NCBI RefSeq assembly: GCF_031128465.2
Contig: NZ_CP155618.1
Location: 443,501-507,500, forward strand
Source: Mariniflexile litorale
GTDB lineage: Bacteria; Bacteroidota; Bacteroidia; Flavobacteriales; Flavobacteriaceae
DNA length: 64,000 bases
Direction of reading: 5' to 3'
Shown here: positions 33,230-44,000 of the stretch, one piece after another
Position numbering within the stretch: the stretch's first letter is position 1
Layout: every line of letters begins with the position of its first letter
The notes under the pieces: generated by a model
What the model saw: only the letters and a program-made list of their open reading frames with translations
Databases searched by the model: none
What the model was told of the DNA's origin: nothing
Position numbers and translations under genes: made by a program

Positions 33230-33508
33230 AAAATATAAAGTTAATCAAAAATAGTACTTTTTAAGGCATTACCACAAGGGTCGGGCTATACTCTGCAATC
33301 TTTTTGTTCGTACCTCACAAAAAGGATTTTCGTTTCAAATGCGGAGCATTCACGATTTCAATTTTACAATAGAAATGTATGAGTAATCCCTAACGCATCA
33401 CAAAATATACTTAATTTTTCCTAACATGTAACAAATCAAACAAACTATCGTCATACTTTTATAACTAACCAAAGTAGTAAATCTTTTGCTGCTTAAAAAC
33501 ATCATATT
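33230..33508. other. Intergenic region with hairpin, possible extragenic repeat
   Basis: 279 bp between divergent genes. It contains GGGTCGGGCTATA (from about 33278) next to a stem-loop CTTTTTGT/ACAAAAAG (33300-33307 and 33317-33324, 9-nt loop), and farther on ATCCCTAACGCA (33387 region). This combination resembles dispersed extragenic sequences I have seen in flavobacterial genomes; whether it is repeated in this genome cannot be judged from one copy. No coding frame seen. Confidence 0.35.
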
Positions 33509-34405
33509 TTGGAGCCTATACTCACAATCAATAATCTCACTAAAAAATTTGGGCATCTAACAGCTGTAAACAATTTATCTTTCACCATAAACAAAGGCAA
33601 TGTATATGGCATTTTAGGACCAAACGGCAGCGGTAAATCAACTACTTTAGGCATTGTTTTAAACGTTGTAAATAAAACCGAAGGCAATTTTAAATGGTTT
33701 GATGGCCACACGACTACACATGATGCTTTAAAAAAAGTAGGTGCCATTATTGAGCGCCCCAACTTTTACCCATACATGACGGCTACCCAAAATCTAAAGC
33801 TAGTTTGCAAAATTAAAGCCGTAGATTATAGTAAAATAAACGAAAAACTGGAAATTGTTGGGCTTTTAGAAAGAAAAGATAGCAAATTCAACACCTATTC
33901 CTTAGGTATGAAACAACGTTTAGCCATTGCCTCTGCCCTACTTAACGACCCTGAAATTTTAATTCTAGATGAACCTACTAATGGTTTAGACCCCCAAGGT
34001 ATTCATCAAATACGGGAAATTATAAAACAAATTGCCGCAAAAGGCACCACTATTTTATTAGCATCTCATTTATTAGACGAAGTTGAAAAAGTATGTTCGC
34101 ATGTCGTGGTACTTCGTAAAGGCAAAAAATTATATTCTGGTAGAGTAGATGAAATGATTTCGAGTCACGGTTTTTTCGAACTTAAATGCAACAACCAAGA
34201 TCAATTAATAAAACTTTTAGAAGGCCACCCAACTTTTGCTAAAATAAAAGTGCAAGACTCCTTAGTTACCGCTTTTTTAAATGAACCTTTAAAATCCGAC
34301 GAATTCAATAAATTCTTATTCGAAAAAGGCATCATTCTCACGCATTTAGTACAACGTAAAGAAAGTTTAGAAGAACAATTTTTGCAATTAACCGACAAGC
34401 AATAA
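33509..34405 (+). CDS. ABC transporter ATP-binding protein (BcrA/CcmA-like)
   Basis: 298 aa. Walker A GPNGSGKS, signature YSLGMKQRL, Walker B LILDEPTNGLDPQG and switch LLASHLL are all intact. A C-terminal extension of about 80 residues is as in drug/antibiotic-type ABC-2 ATPases. The start is TTG at 33509 (MEPILTINNLTKKFG); no ATG is available before the first strand. It pairs with the membrane protein gene 19 bp downstream. Substrate unknown. Confidence 0.93.
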   Translation: MEPILTINNLTKKFGHLTAVNNLSFTINKGNVYGILGPNGSGKSTTLGIVLNVVNKTEGNFKWFDGHTTTHDALKKVGAIIERPNFYPYMTATQNLKLVCKIKAVDYSKINEKLEIVGLLERKDSKFNTYSLGMKQRLAIASALLNDPEILILDEPTNGLDPQGIHQIREIIKQIAAKGTTILLASHLLDEVEKVCSHVVVLRKGKKLYSGRVDEMISSHGFFELKCNNQDQLIKLLEGHPTFAKIKVQDSLVTAFLNEPLKSDEFNKFLFEKGIILTHLVQRKESLEEQFLQLTDKQ

Positions 34406-34424
34406 CACCTCCAAAACCAATCAC

Positions 34425-35249
34425 ATGTTTCGACTTTTAAATTTAGAATTACAAAAACTTTTACTTAATAGAACTAGTAAAATACTTATTTTCATATCCT
34501 TCATTCTACCATTTTTTGTTATCTTATTATCATCATTCAAAATAAATGTTTTTGGGTTTTTCACTTTAGAATTGGGTGAATTAGGTATTTTTAATTTCCC
34601 TATAATCTGGCACTTAAATACTTTTTTTGCTTCGCAATTCAAATTCTTTTTTGCTATTGTTGTAGTAAGCATGATTGGTAATGAATACAGCAATAAAACC
34701 TTAAAACAAAACCTTATTGATGGTTTAAGTAAAAAAGAATTCATCTTATCTAAATTTTATACGATTGTGTTTTTCTCTTTAGTTTCAACCGTATTAATTA
34801 GTTTAATTTCATTTAGCATTGGCATGTATTATTCTAGCTATAATGAAGTATCTATCATTCTTAAAGAAACTAATTTTTTAGTTGCCTATTTTGTAAAACT
34901 CATGGGCTTTTTTAGCTTGTGTTTGTTCTTTGGCATGCTTGTAAAACGTTCCGCATTTGCTTTAGCTTTTTTGTTTATTCTTTTTATTTTAGAATGGATA
35001 ATATTTGGACTCATGGCTTGGAAATTAGACACTCGTTTAGCTGAAAAAATTCAGAATTTCTTTCCTTTAAAATCGATGTATAAGTTAATAGAGCAACCTT
35101 TTCAACGTATAGCCATGACAAAATTTCCTAATAAAGCAAATTTAGCTTACGACTATGCCGTACATTGGTACGAAATAGCCATTGTATTGGGTTGGACTGC
35201 CCTATTTATATTTTTATCGTATTTATTATTGAAAAAGAGGGATTTATAA
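34425..35249 (+). CDS. ABC-2 type permease
   Basis: 274 aa with six predicted membrane spans (about 18-40, 65-85, 105-130, 150-170, 178-200, 248-268). The N-terminal MFRLLNLELQKLLLNRTSKI and MIGNEYSNKTLKQNLIDGLS blocks are typical of ABC-2 exporters in the bacitracin or lantibiotic-immunity group. Together with the upstream ATPase it would form a homodimeric exporter. The gene is 28 bp before the first T9SS surface protein. Confidence 0.88.
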   Translation: MFRLLNLELQKLLLNRTSKILIFISFILPFFVILLSSFKINVFGFFTLELGELGIFNFPIIWHLNTFFASQFKFFFAIVVVSMIGNEYSNKTLKQNLIDGLSKKEFILSKFYTIVFFSLVSTVLISLISFSIGMYYSSYNEVSIILKETNFLVAYFVKLMGFFSLCLFFGMLVKRSAFALAFLFILFILEWIIFGLMAWKLDTRLAEKIQNFFPLKSMYKLIEQPFQRIAMTKFPNKANLAYDYAVHWYEIAIVLGWTALFIFLSYLLLKKRDL

Positions 35250-35277
35250 TATCTTTAGAAGCATTTGCTTTTAAAAG

Positions 35278-38022
35278 ATGAAACATTATTTTATATCGCT
35301 TTTATTTTGTTTTTTAAGCTTAACCGTATTGGCGCAAAGCGAAGCGTCAAATTGGTATTTTGGCTATGGGGCTGGTATTAAATTCAATCTATTGAACGAA
35401 ACTGTGAGTTCTTTAAACAATGGGCAACTTTTTACCCATGAAGGATGCACTACAATGTCTGACGATTTAGGGAATTTATTATTCTATACAGATGGTTCTT
35501 TTATATGGAACAAAAATCACCAATATATGGCAAACGGAGTAGGTTTGCTGGGGGATAGTTCAAGTACGCACTCAGCTATTATAGTTCCAAAACCAAATGA
35601 TTCTCATATTTTTTATGTTTTTACGGTGGGTTCCAGGCAAAGTAATACTGGATTGCATTATTCCATTGTAGATATGACACAAAATAATGGTTTAGGAGAA
35701 GTTACAACTTCTAATGTGAGGCTTTTAAATCTTAGTTCAGAAAAAGTGACCGCCGTTCTCAAAGACTGTATTTCTAAATCTATGTGGGTTGTGTCTTTTG
35801 CTTCAGAGGACGGAAATACTCCTTTTTTCAATACGTTTTATGCTTATGAAGTAAGTATCAATGGTGTTAATTCTGTTCCCGTAAAATCAACCTTTCCTAT
35901 AAATATATCTGATGCTAGAGGTGCATTAAAATTATCACCAGATGGAACTAAAATTGCTTGTGCCAATGCTACTACAGACGATGATAATGCTACAACAAAT
36001 GATCAATTATATTTATATGATTTTGATACATCTACAGGAAAGGTATCTAATCCAATTGAATTGAGAATAAATGGAGATAATCATAATCCATATGGCTTAG
36101 AATTTTCCCCTAATAGTCAATTGCTTTATGTCCACTCCTATAATAATTATCGTTCAAATGATAATAACGGTAATAATGATAATGACGATGATCCAGTTAA
36201 TCATCGTTCTACATTAACGCAATTCCATGTTGCTAGTCCTAATATTCAAAACTCTCAAGTTGTCATAGATGAAAGACAGCTTTATCGTGGCGGATTGCAG
36301 TTAGGTCCTGATGGAAAAATATACAGAGCACTAACTGCTGCATATGGTAAAGGACTACCTTATTTAGGAGTTATAAAAAACCCCAATAATATTGGTTTAG
36401 CATGCCGCTATGAACATAACGCCATAAACCTTTCTCCTAATGAATCAAGTCAAGGGCTTCCTCCGTTTATTCAATCTTTGTTTAAAAAGCAAATAGATAT
36501 TATACAAAATGGTAAAAGTGAAACTAATTTAACCTTATGTGAAGGAGGTTCATATAGGCTAGTATCCGAAAATATTCCTGGAGCAAATTATACTTGGACA
36601 AAAAATAATATCATTCTTCCTAATAACACCTATACTTTACTAGTAACAGAGACTGGTCATTATAAAGTTGAGATAAACCCAAATAATGGAGAATGCACCA
36701 AAGAAGGACAGGCGTATGTTTTTTTTAATGATAAACCATCATCTGAAAATATAGCGTTAATACAATGTGATGAAGATGGTAAAAAAGATGGATTAACGAC
36801 ATTTAATTTAAATGAGGCCTATAAGAGTTCTTCTTCCGGTGAAACCTTAACGTATAACTTTTATGTAAACCCGAATAAAACAATAGAAATAAATGGGAGT
36901 TCTTATAAAAACACAGAAAACCCACAAACTGTTTATGTTAGGACCACCAATGTGAATACTGGTTGTTTTTCATTTTCGGAGTTAACACTATCTGTAAGTA
37001 CAACTTACGCAAATGATACTGTTTTACCCACGGTGTGCGATGATGATGGTAAAGAAGATGGATTACATATTTTTTATTTAAAAGAAGCCGAAGCTGAAAT
37101 ATTGAAGGGAATTCCGAGCAGTAATTTAAATATCTCCTATTATTTAACTTATGATGATGCACTTTTAGAAACCAATAAATTGCCTGTCTATTTTACCAAT
37201 ACCCAACCCTATAATCAAACTATTTTTGCAAGAGTAGAAAATGCCAACGCCTGCTACGGCATAAGTAAAGTTAATTTAACGGTACAAAAACTACCTCATG
37301 TTGATGCTATTGGTCGTGATTACTATTGCTTAAATAAATTCCCTGAATATATAAGTCTAGATACTGGTTTGATAGACGACGACCCAAACAAATACACTTA
37401 TTTATGGAATAATGGTGACACCTCCTATCAAATACAAATTAACAAAATTGGAACATATACAGTTACCGTTACTAGTAAAGAAACTGGATGTAGTAAAAAA
37501 AGAAGTATTGTTGTAGAATCTTCAAATATTGCAACATTCAAAGAAATCAATGTTGTGGATGCTACTGAAACCAATATAATTACGATTATAGTAACTGGTG
37601 AAGGCCTTTATAATTATGCCTTATATGATACTAAAAACAACTTATATCAACCTTATCAAGAAAGTAATACCTTCGATAAAGTATCCCCAGGGATGTACCA
37701 TATTCATGTAAAAGATATAGAAAACAATTGTGGTGTTGTTATGAACCAAGTTTCAGTTATTGGTTACCCTAAATTCTTTACTCCTAATAATGATGGCATT
37801 AACGATACCTGGCAGATTATAGGCCTTTCAGAAATGTTTCAGCCAAATACAAATATTACAATTTATGATCGTTTTGGTAAATTAATAATACAATTAAGTC
37901 CTTTAAGAGAAGGTTGGAACGGTTTTTTAAATGGGCAAAAGCTACCTGCTGATGATTATTGGTTTTCTGTAACTTTACAAGATGGTAGAATTTTCAAAAA
38001 TCATTTTAGCCTAAAATATTGA
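35278..38022 (+). CDS. T9SS type B-sorted surface protein (paralogue 1)
   Basis: 914 aa. Signal peptide ends near VLAQ. The N-terminal about 400 residues start ASNWYFGYGAGIKFN and form a repeat-rich, propeller-like region (ALKLSPDGTKIACANAT, GLEFSPNSQLLYVH, GGLQLGPDGKIYRAL). Then an Ig-like region, two copies of the CDxDGxxDGxxxFxLxEA module (about 500 and 590), and the T9SS type B C-terminal sorting domain in the last about 90 residues (FFTPNNDGINDTWQI, ITIYDRFGKL, GWNGFLNGQKLPADDYWFSV). Exported by T9SS and probably attached to the cell surface. Function unknown; it is not an enzyme by any visible motif. Confidence 0.88.
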   Translation: MKHYFISLLFCFLSLTVLAQSEASNWYFGYGAGIKFNLLNETVSSLNNGQLFTHEGCTTMSDDLGNLLFYTDGSFIWNKNHQYMANGVGLLGDSSSTHSAIIVPKPNDSHIFYVFTVGSRQSNTGLHYSIVDMTQNNGLGEVTTSNVRLLNLSSEKVTAVLKDCISKSMWVVSFASEDGNTPFFNTFYAYEVSINGVNSVPVKSTFPINISDARGALKLSPDGTKIACANATTDDDNATTNDQLYLYDFDTSTGKVSNPIELRINGDNHNPYGLEFSPNSQLLYVHSYNNYRSNDNNGNNDNDDDPVNHRSTLTQFHVASPNIQNSQVVIDERQLYRGGLQLGPDGKIYRALTAAYGKGLPYLGVIKNPNNIGLACRYEHNAINLSPNESSQGLPPFIQSLFKKQIDIIQNGKSETNLTLCEGGSYRLVSENIPGANYTWTKNNIILPNNTYTLLVTETGHYKVEINPNNGECTKEGQAYVFFNDKPSSENIALIQCDEDGKKDGLTTFNLNEAYKSSSSGETLTYNFYVNPNKTIEINGSSYKNTENPQTVYVRTTNVNTGCFSFSELTLSVSTTYANDTVLPTVCDDDGKEDGLHIFYLKEAEAEILKGIPSSNLNISYYLTYDDALLETNKLPVYFTNTQPYNQTIFARVENANACYGISKVNLTVQKLPHVDAIGRDYYCLNKFPEYISLDTGLIDDDPNKYTYLWNNGDTSYQIQINKIGTYTVTVTSKETGCSKKRSIVVESSNIATFKEINVVDATETNIITIIVTGEGLYNYALYDTKNNLYQPYQESNTFDKVSPGMYHIHVKDIENNCGVVMNQVSVIGYPKFFTPNNDGINDTWQIIGLSEMFQPNTNITIYDRFGKLIIQLSPLREGWNGFLNGQKLPADDYWFSVTLQDGRIFKNHFSLKY

Positions 38023-38243
38023 ACATTTACAATCATCAAATCTAATTATATTGCATTTTGACATAATTATTTTCAACTAAATATAAAATATCATTACTTT
38101 TCAATCTATATTGGTTCAATCAACACTATTATTTTTCCCTAATAGAACAAAATAAATAGAGACCTACAATCCTATTACTTTTTATCGTACAAATTATTAA
38201 AAAGCATGAGTTGTAATATCTTTGATAGTTTAGCTATCCATAA

Positions 38244-40964
38244 ATGAAAAAGACCTTATTAATATTAGCTTTTTTTAGTAGTATTATATGCTTCGCACAA
38301 AATGAAGCATCTAATTGGTACTTTGGCTATGGCGCTGGAATTAAATTTAATCCATTAGACAATTCAGTTTCATCTGTAAATGATGGTCAATTATCTACAA
38401 TTGAAGGTTGTACTTCTATATCTGATAGTTCTGGAAACTTATTATTCTATACTGATGGTATTATAGTCTGGAATAAAAATCATCAAATAATGCTAAACGG
38501 CACAGGGTTAATTGGTGATCCTTCCAGTACACAATCTGCTATAATTATACCTAAACCAAACGATTCGAATATTTACTATATTTTCACAGTAGATGATCAA
38601 AAAAACAACAACGACCCTACAAATTTGGGGTTAAACTATTCTGAAGTTGACATAAGACTTGATGGAGGCTTGGGCGCCCTAACTACCAAAAACATTAACC
38701 TGGTTCAGGAATCTTCTGAAAAAGTAACTGCGGTTGTAAAAGATTGCATAACAAAATCTATTTGGGTAGTCACTTTTGCATCTAAAGATCAAATATCAAA
38801 CGTTTTTGATACTTTTTATGCATTTGAAGTGGGGAGCTCTGGTGTAAACCCGATTCCTGTCACATCCACATTTAGCACATTAGCTATTGAAGACGGAAGA
38901 GGTTATTTAAAATTATCTCCCGATGGCACTAAAATGGCTTGTGCGAATGTTGTCAATGGATTATATTTATTTGATTTTGATACTACTACGGGTACTGTAA
39001 GTAATCAGCAATCAATAAGAAAAACAGGAAATAATATATATCCATATGGAGTAGAGTTTTCTCCTAATAGTAAACTGCTGTATGTTCATTTTTCAAATGA
39101 TTATTTTGGAGAAGAAAGAGATAATCCTGCAAATCATTCATCTTCTTTAGTTCAATATAATCTTATCTCATCAAACATAGAAGGTTCTGCAGTGACAATT
39201 GATGACAGAACGCTTTTTAGAGGAGGCTTACAACTAGGTCCTAATGGTAAAATTTACAGAGCTTTAAGCGCTACATATAGCCAAGGCTCACAATACTTAG
39301 GAGTGATTAATAATCCTAATATTTTAGGAACTTCCTGCAACTACCAACACAATGCTATTGGTTTAGCTTCTAGATATTCTTCACAAGGATTACCTCCTTT
39401 TATTGCTTCTTTTTTTGCAGAAAAAATTGACATTATAGGAGATAACAGATATACTTCAACAAATCTGCCTTTGTGTGATGGAACGACATATACCTTAAAA
39501 GGACCCAATATACCTAATGCGAAGTACACATGGACACATAATAATTTACTATTATCTGAAAATGATTTTGATTTAGAAGTGTCTCAACCAGGTGTTTATA
39601 AAGTTTTGATAGACCCCAAAACTGGCGACTGCGAAGCATTATTGGAAGGGGCTGCTGTGGTTACTTATAGTCCTAATCCTGTTGCTTACAATACCTCACT
39701 TACACAATGCGACGAAGATGGAATTGTAGGTGGTTACACGCGATTCAATTTAAATGAAGCTAACAGTTCTTTAACTGCTGGTGTTAGTGGTTTATCCACC
39801 AAATTTTATTCAGATAGCAACAGAACAATAGAATTGAATGCTACTAATTTTAACTATGATACAGACAATCCACAGCCTGTATATGTAAAAGTTATTAATG
39901 ATACTACGGAGTGTTTTGATATTTCTGAATTAACTCTGAATGTAAGTTACACACAAATTGATGATTTTGTTTTTTCAGCATGTGACGAAACCAATTCTGA
40001 AGATGGTATAAACACATTCAATCTTAACAGTATTACGTCTGAAATTCAATTATTGAACCATATAACAGACCCTATTAGATATTATAGAACATTTGAAGAT
40101 GCTTTATTAGAACAAAATAATTTAGGAACATCATTTACAAACAATACTCCTTATAAACAAACCATTTATTTCAGAGTAGAAAGCAATAATAATTGTTTTG
40201 GAATTAGCAAAGTGCTTTTAACAATAAACAAATTACCTCCTATCGAAGCAAACGCCAACGCTTGGTATTGCTTAAACAAATTCCCAGAACCCATTACTTT
40301 AAAGGCTGGTATTAGTAACAACTCTCTAAATAATTACACATATAATTGGTCTACTGGTGAAAACACTTATGAAATAAAAATTAACCAAACCGGAATTTAC
40401 ACCGTAACCGTTACCAATGCAAATGGTTGTAGTAAAGACCAAGTCATCACTGTAGAACCTTCAAACATTGCAACAATTGAAAGCATTGATATAAAAGATG
40501 CTACACACAACAATACGATTACCGTATTAGTTTTTGGAGAAGGCAGTTACGAATACAGGCTACTAGACGAAAACAATGTTGTGTCTGTTCCTTTTCAAAG
40601 TAGTCCTATTTTTGAAAATGTAAAACCAGGGCTTTATACTTTATCTGTAAAAGATGTTAAAAACAATTGTGGTACTACACCGCCACTCAAAATTTCGGTA
40701 ATTGGTTTCCCTAAAGTTTTCACCCCTAATGGTGATGGATTTAATGATATATGGCAAGTATATGGTGTTTCTAGTATGTTTCAACCCAATACTAAAGTCC
40801 AAATTTTTGATAGACTCGGAAAACTGCTTAAAGAAATAACACCTTTAGGAGAAGGTTGGAACGGTTTATTTAATGGAGAAGAAGTACCCGTAGATGACTA
40901 TTGGTTTTCAGTAAAACTTCAAGATGGTAGAGTATTTAAAAATCATTTTACTTTAAAACGATAA
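38244..40964 (+). CDS. T9SS type B-sorted surface protein (paralogue 2)
   Basis: 906 aa, colinear with the upstream 914-aa protein over its whole length: same ASNWYFGYGAGIKFN start, same KLSPDGTKMACANV and GLQLGPNGKIYRAL blocks, two CDExx modules and the same type B sorting tail (VFTPNGDGFNDIWQV…DDYWFSV). The two are diverged tandem duplicates. It has its own likely promoter: -7 box TATCTTTG at 38217-38224 and a small hairpin GATAG/CTATC just before the ATG. Predicted to be a T9SS-exported surface protein of unknown role. Confidence 0.88.
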   Translation: MKKTLLILAFFSSIICFAQNEASNWYFGYGAGIKFNPLDNSVSSVNDGQLSTIEGCTSISDSSGNLLFYTDGIIVWNKNHQIMLNGTGLIGDPSSTQSAIIIPKPNDSNIYYIFTVDDQKNNNDPTNLGLNYSEVDIRLDGGLGALTTKNINLVQESSEKVTAVVKDCITKSIWVVTFASKDQISNVFDTFYAFEVGSSGVNPIPVTSTFSTLAIEDGRGYLKLSPDGTKMACANVVNGLYLFDFDTTTGTVSNQQSIRKTGNNIYPYGVEFSPNSKLLYVHFSNDYFGEERDNPANHSSSLVQYNLISSNIEGSAVTIDDRTLFRGGLQLGPNGKIYRALSATYSQGSQYLGVINNPNILGTSCNYQHNAIGLASRYSSQGLPPFIASFFAEKIDIIGDNRYTSTNLPLCDGTTYTLKGPNIPNAKYTWTHNNLLLSENDFDLEVSQPGVYKVLIDPKTGDCEALLEGAAVVTYSPNPVAYNTSLTQCDEDGIVGGYTRFNLNEANSSLTAGVSGLSTKFYSDSNRTIELNATNFNYDTDNPQPVYVKVINDTTECFDISELTLNVSYTQIDDFVFSACDETNSEDGINTFNLNSITSEIQLLNHITDPIRYYRTFEDALLEQNNLGTSFTNNTPYKQTIYFRVESNNNCFGISKVLLTINKLPPIEANANAWYCLNKFPEPITLKAGISNNSLNNYTYNWSTGENTYEIKINQTGIYTVTVTNANGCSKDQVITVEPSNIATIESIDIKDATHNNTITVLVFGEGSYEYRLLDENNVVSVPFQSSPIFENVKPGLYTLSVKDVKNNCGTTPPLKISVIGFPKVFTPNGDGFNDIWQVYGVSSMFQPNTKVQIFDRLGKLLKEITPLGEGWNGLFNGEEVPVDDYWFSVKLQDGRVFKNHFTLKR

Positions 40965-41089
40965 ACTTTTACATAAAAACAAGTAAAAACGTACTTCATC
41001 TTATTTACTTTTCGTTTCATCTAAATTTATCTATTTTTCGCATGCATTTAATCTAGCATTCGCATGTTTTTCTACCCAAATAAAGCAAA

Positions 41090-44000
41090 GTGAAAAAAAG
41101 CCTAAATATCTACCTTATTTTTCTGCTACTATTTTGTAGCTGCAACTTTATGTTTTCTCAACAAATAACAGTTGATGACTCTGTTGGTCTGCAACAACTT
41201 ATAGAAGACAACCTCGTCCAAAACAGTTGTGTGGATATAACAAATATTACATCATCGGTAAACGGAAGTGCCAGTGGTTTTTCAAGTTACGCCTATTTTG
41301 AAAGAGGGAGTTCTAACTTTCCTTTTCAAAATGGTATCATGCTTTCTACAGGAAATGCCACTTCTGGTGGTAATGGGGTAAGAACGCCCACTCTTAGCGA
41401 AGGAGCTTCAAACTGGGGAACCGACCCCGATTTAGAAACTGCTTTAGGCATTACCAATACCGTAAATGCAACTTCCATAGAGTTTGATATTGTTTCCATT
41501 TCCAATCAACTTCAATTTAATTATTTATTAGCTTCCGAAGAGTACTTTGGTATTAACCCTTGTCAATTTTCCGATGGGTTTGTCTTTCTTATTAAAGAAA
41601 CTGGCAGTGCTGGACCCTATCAAAACATTGCTTTAGTACCTGGAACCTCAACACCTGTGAATACCAATACCATCCATGATGAAATTTTTGGTGTTTGCCC
41701 CGCTCAAAATCCACAGTATTTTGATGGTTACAATACGGGTGACACCAATTATAATGGCAGAACCACTATATTAACAGCATCAACAACTATTACACCTTAT
41801 GTGCAATATCATATCAAATTAATTATTGCCGATCAAAATGATATTCAGTCCGATTCAGCCGTTTTTATAGAAGGCGATAGTTTTAAAATTTTAGATTTAG
41901 GGAACGATATTACAACATGTGCTAGTTTAACAACCTTGGATGCCGATATACAAAACGCCTCCGCTTTTTATCAATGGTATCTAAATAACAACTTAATAGT
42001 AGGAGCTGTTGATCCAACTCTAGATGTTATTCAAAATGGTACTTATAAAGTAGAAGTGTCTGTATCTCTTAATGGTAATACTTGCGTTGAGGAAGATGAA
42101 ATTGTTGTTGTACTCAATACCGAAGAACCTATAGCTTCCATAACCAATTATCAATTATGTGATGATGCTAGTGGCGATAATATAGAAGTATTTGACCTCT
42201 CTACCAAAACGACTGAGCTTGATACTAACATCCCTTTTGATAATTATGCATTTAGTTATCATTATTCTGATATTGAAGCAAGAGGCAATTTTAATGAAAT
42301 TACCACTCCTATACCCAACACTTCTAATCCTCAAACTATTTATGTTCGGATAGACGATTTAGATAGTAATTGCTTTTCATACACCACTTTTGATTTGGTT
42401 GTGAATCAAGTTCCTAATATTGTAGCCCCTACTCCATTAGAAGTTTGTGATACCGACGATTCTCCTGATGGCTATGCTGTCGTATATTTAAATGAAAAGG
42501 ATGCCGAAATCACAAACGGACAAAGCAATTTATCAGTATCGTATCATTCCTCTCCTGCCGATGCCAATACAGGTAATAATCCATTGGGTACTCCCTATAT
42601 AAACACCAATACTTCTTATAACTACAACGTATACCCTCGTATCACTAACACCCAAACAGGTTGTGTAATTACCACATCATTAAACGTTAACATTACTGTA
42701 AGCCCCATAGTTATTAGAGATACTAGGTATCTTGATGCCTGTGATGCCGACCATGATGGGTTTGCTGATTTTGATTTAACAGAAATTATTAATGATATTG
42801 AAAACGGCTTAACCGATGTGACAACAACTTTTCACGAAAGTGAAGGAGACGCCCAAACTGGTACCAACCCCATTGCAAATACTACTAATTACCAAAATAT
42901 AAATCCTGAAGAACAAACTATTTATGTAAGAGTTGAAGATAATAATACGGGATGTGCATCTGTTGTTCCCTTAGAAATTCACACTAATTTATTATTAACA
43001 GCTACAGATACGGGTGATTACGCTTTGTGTGATACCAATGATGACGCAACCGATACTTATGAGTTTAACCTTTATACCATCGAAACTTACATAGCAAACG
43101 ATTTACCTTTCCCCATAGAGGTAACCTTTTATGAATCTGAATTTGATAGAGATAATAATATAAACCCCATTCCTAAAAATGTTCCATATAATGCTATAAG
43201 TCCAAAAATATTATATGTTAAAATTGAAAATACAGATACAGGTTGTTCGGATTTTGAAAGTATTACTCTTTTAGTAAACCCCATTTTACTCTTTGCCCCC
43301 ACTACGCCCTTACCCTATTGTGATTTAGATGACGATGGGATAGTGGACATCGATTTACATTCATTAGATAATATTATAACTAATGGCAACACAGACTTTA
43401 ACGTCACCTATTTTGCTAGCGATTTAGATGCTCAAAATAATTCGCCAGAGCTTCCTCCTTTTTTCACCAATACACAACCTATTGAAACCCTATTTGCACG
43501 TATTGAAAATCGAGATACAGGATGTCACACAGTAAATTCTTTTCAAATTGAAGTACTTGTAGCCCCAGCAACCAGTCCGCCCACAGATGTTATTATTTGT
43601 GATAACGACCAAGATGGATTTTCAATAATCAATCTCAATGATAAAATTGATGAAGCCGTAGCTAATAGAACGGGTTTAAATATAAGTGTTCACACGTCTT
43701 TTGATGATGCTGATACAGGTGCAAATCCTATTCTTGATTCTGATTTAAATACTTATAATTCTAATACACAAACACTTTACATAAGAGTGCAAGACGCTCT
43801 GTCATCAACAGGCTGTTATGCCATAGAACCTTTTGAAGTTATTGTTAATACGCTTCCTGATTTCCCTTTCATAAGCAATTATCAAGTTTGTGAAGATGAT
43901 GGCGATCGTTTTGCTGATTTTTTATTATCTGAAAAAGATGCCGAAATACTAAACGGACAAATAGGAAAAGAAGTGTTTTACTTCGAAGATGCAGCTTTTA

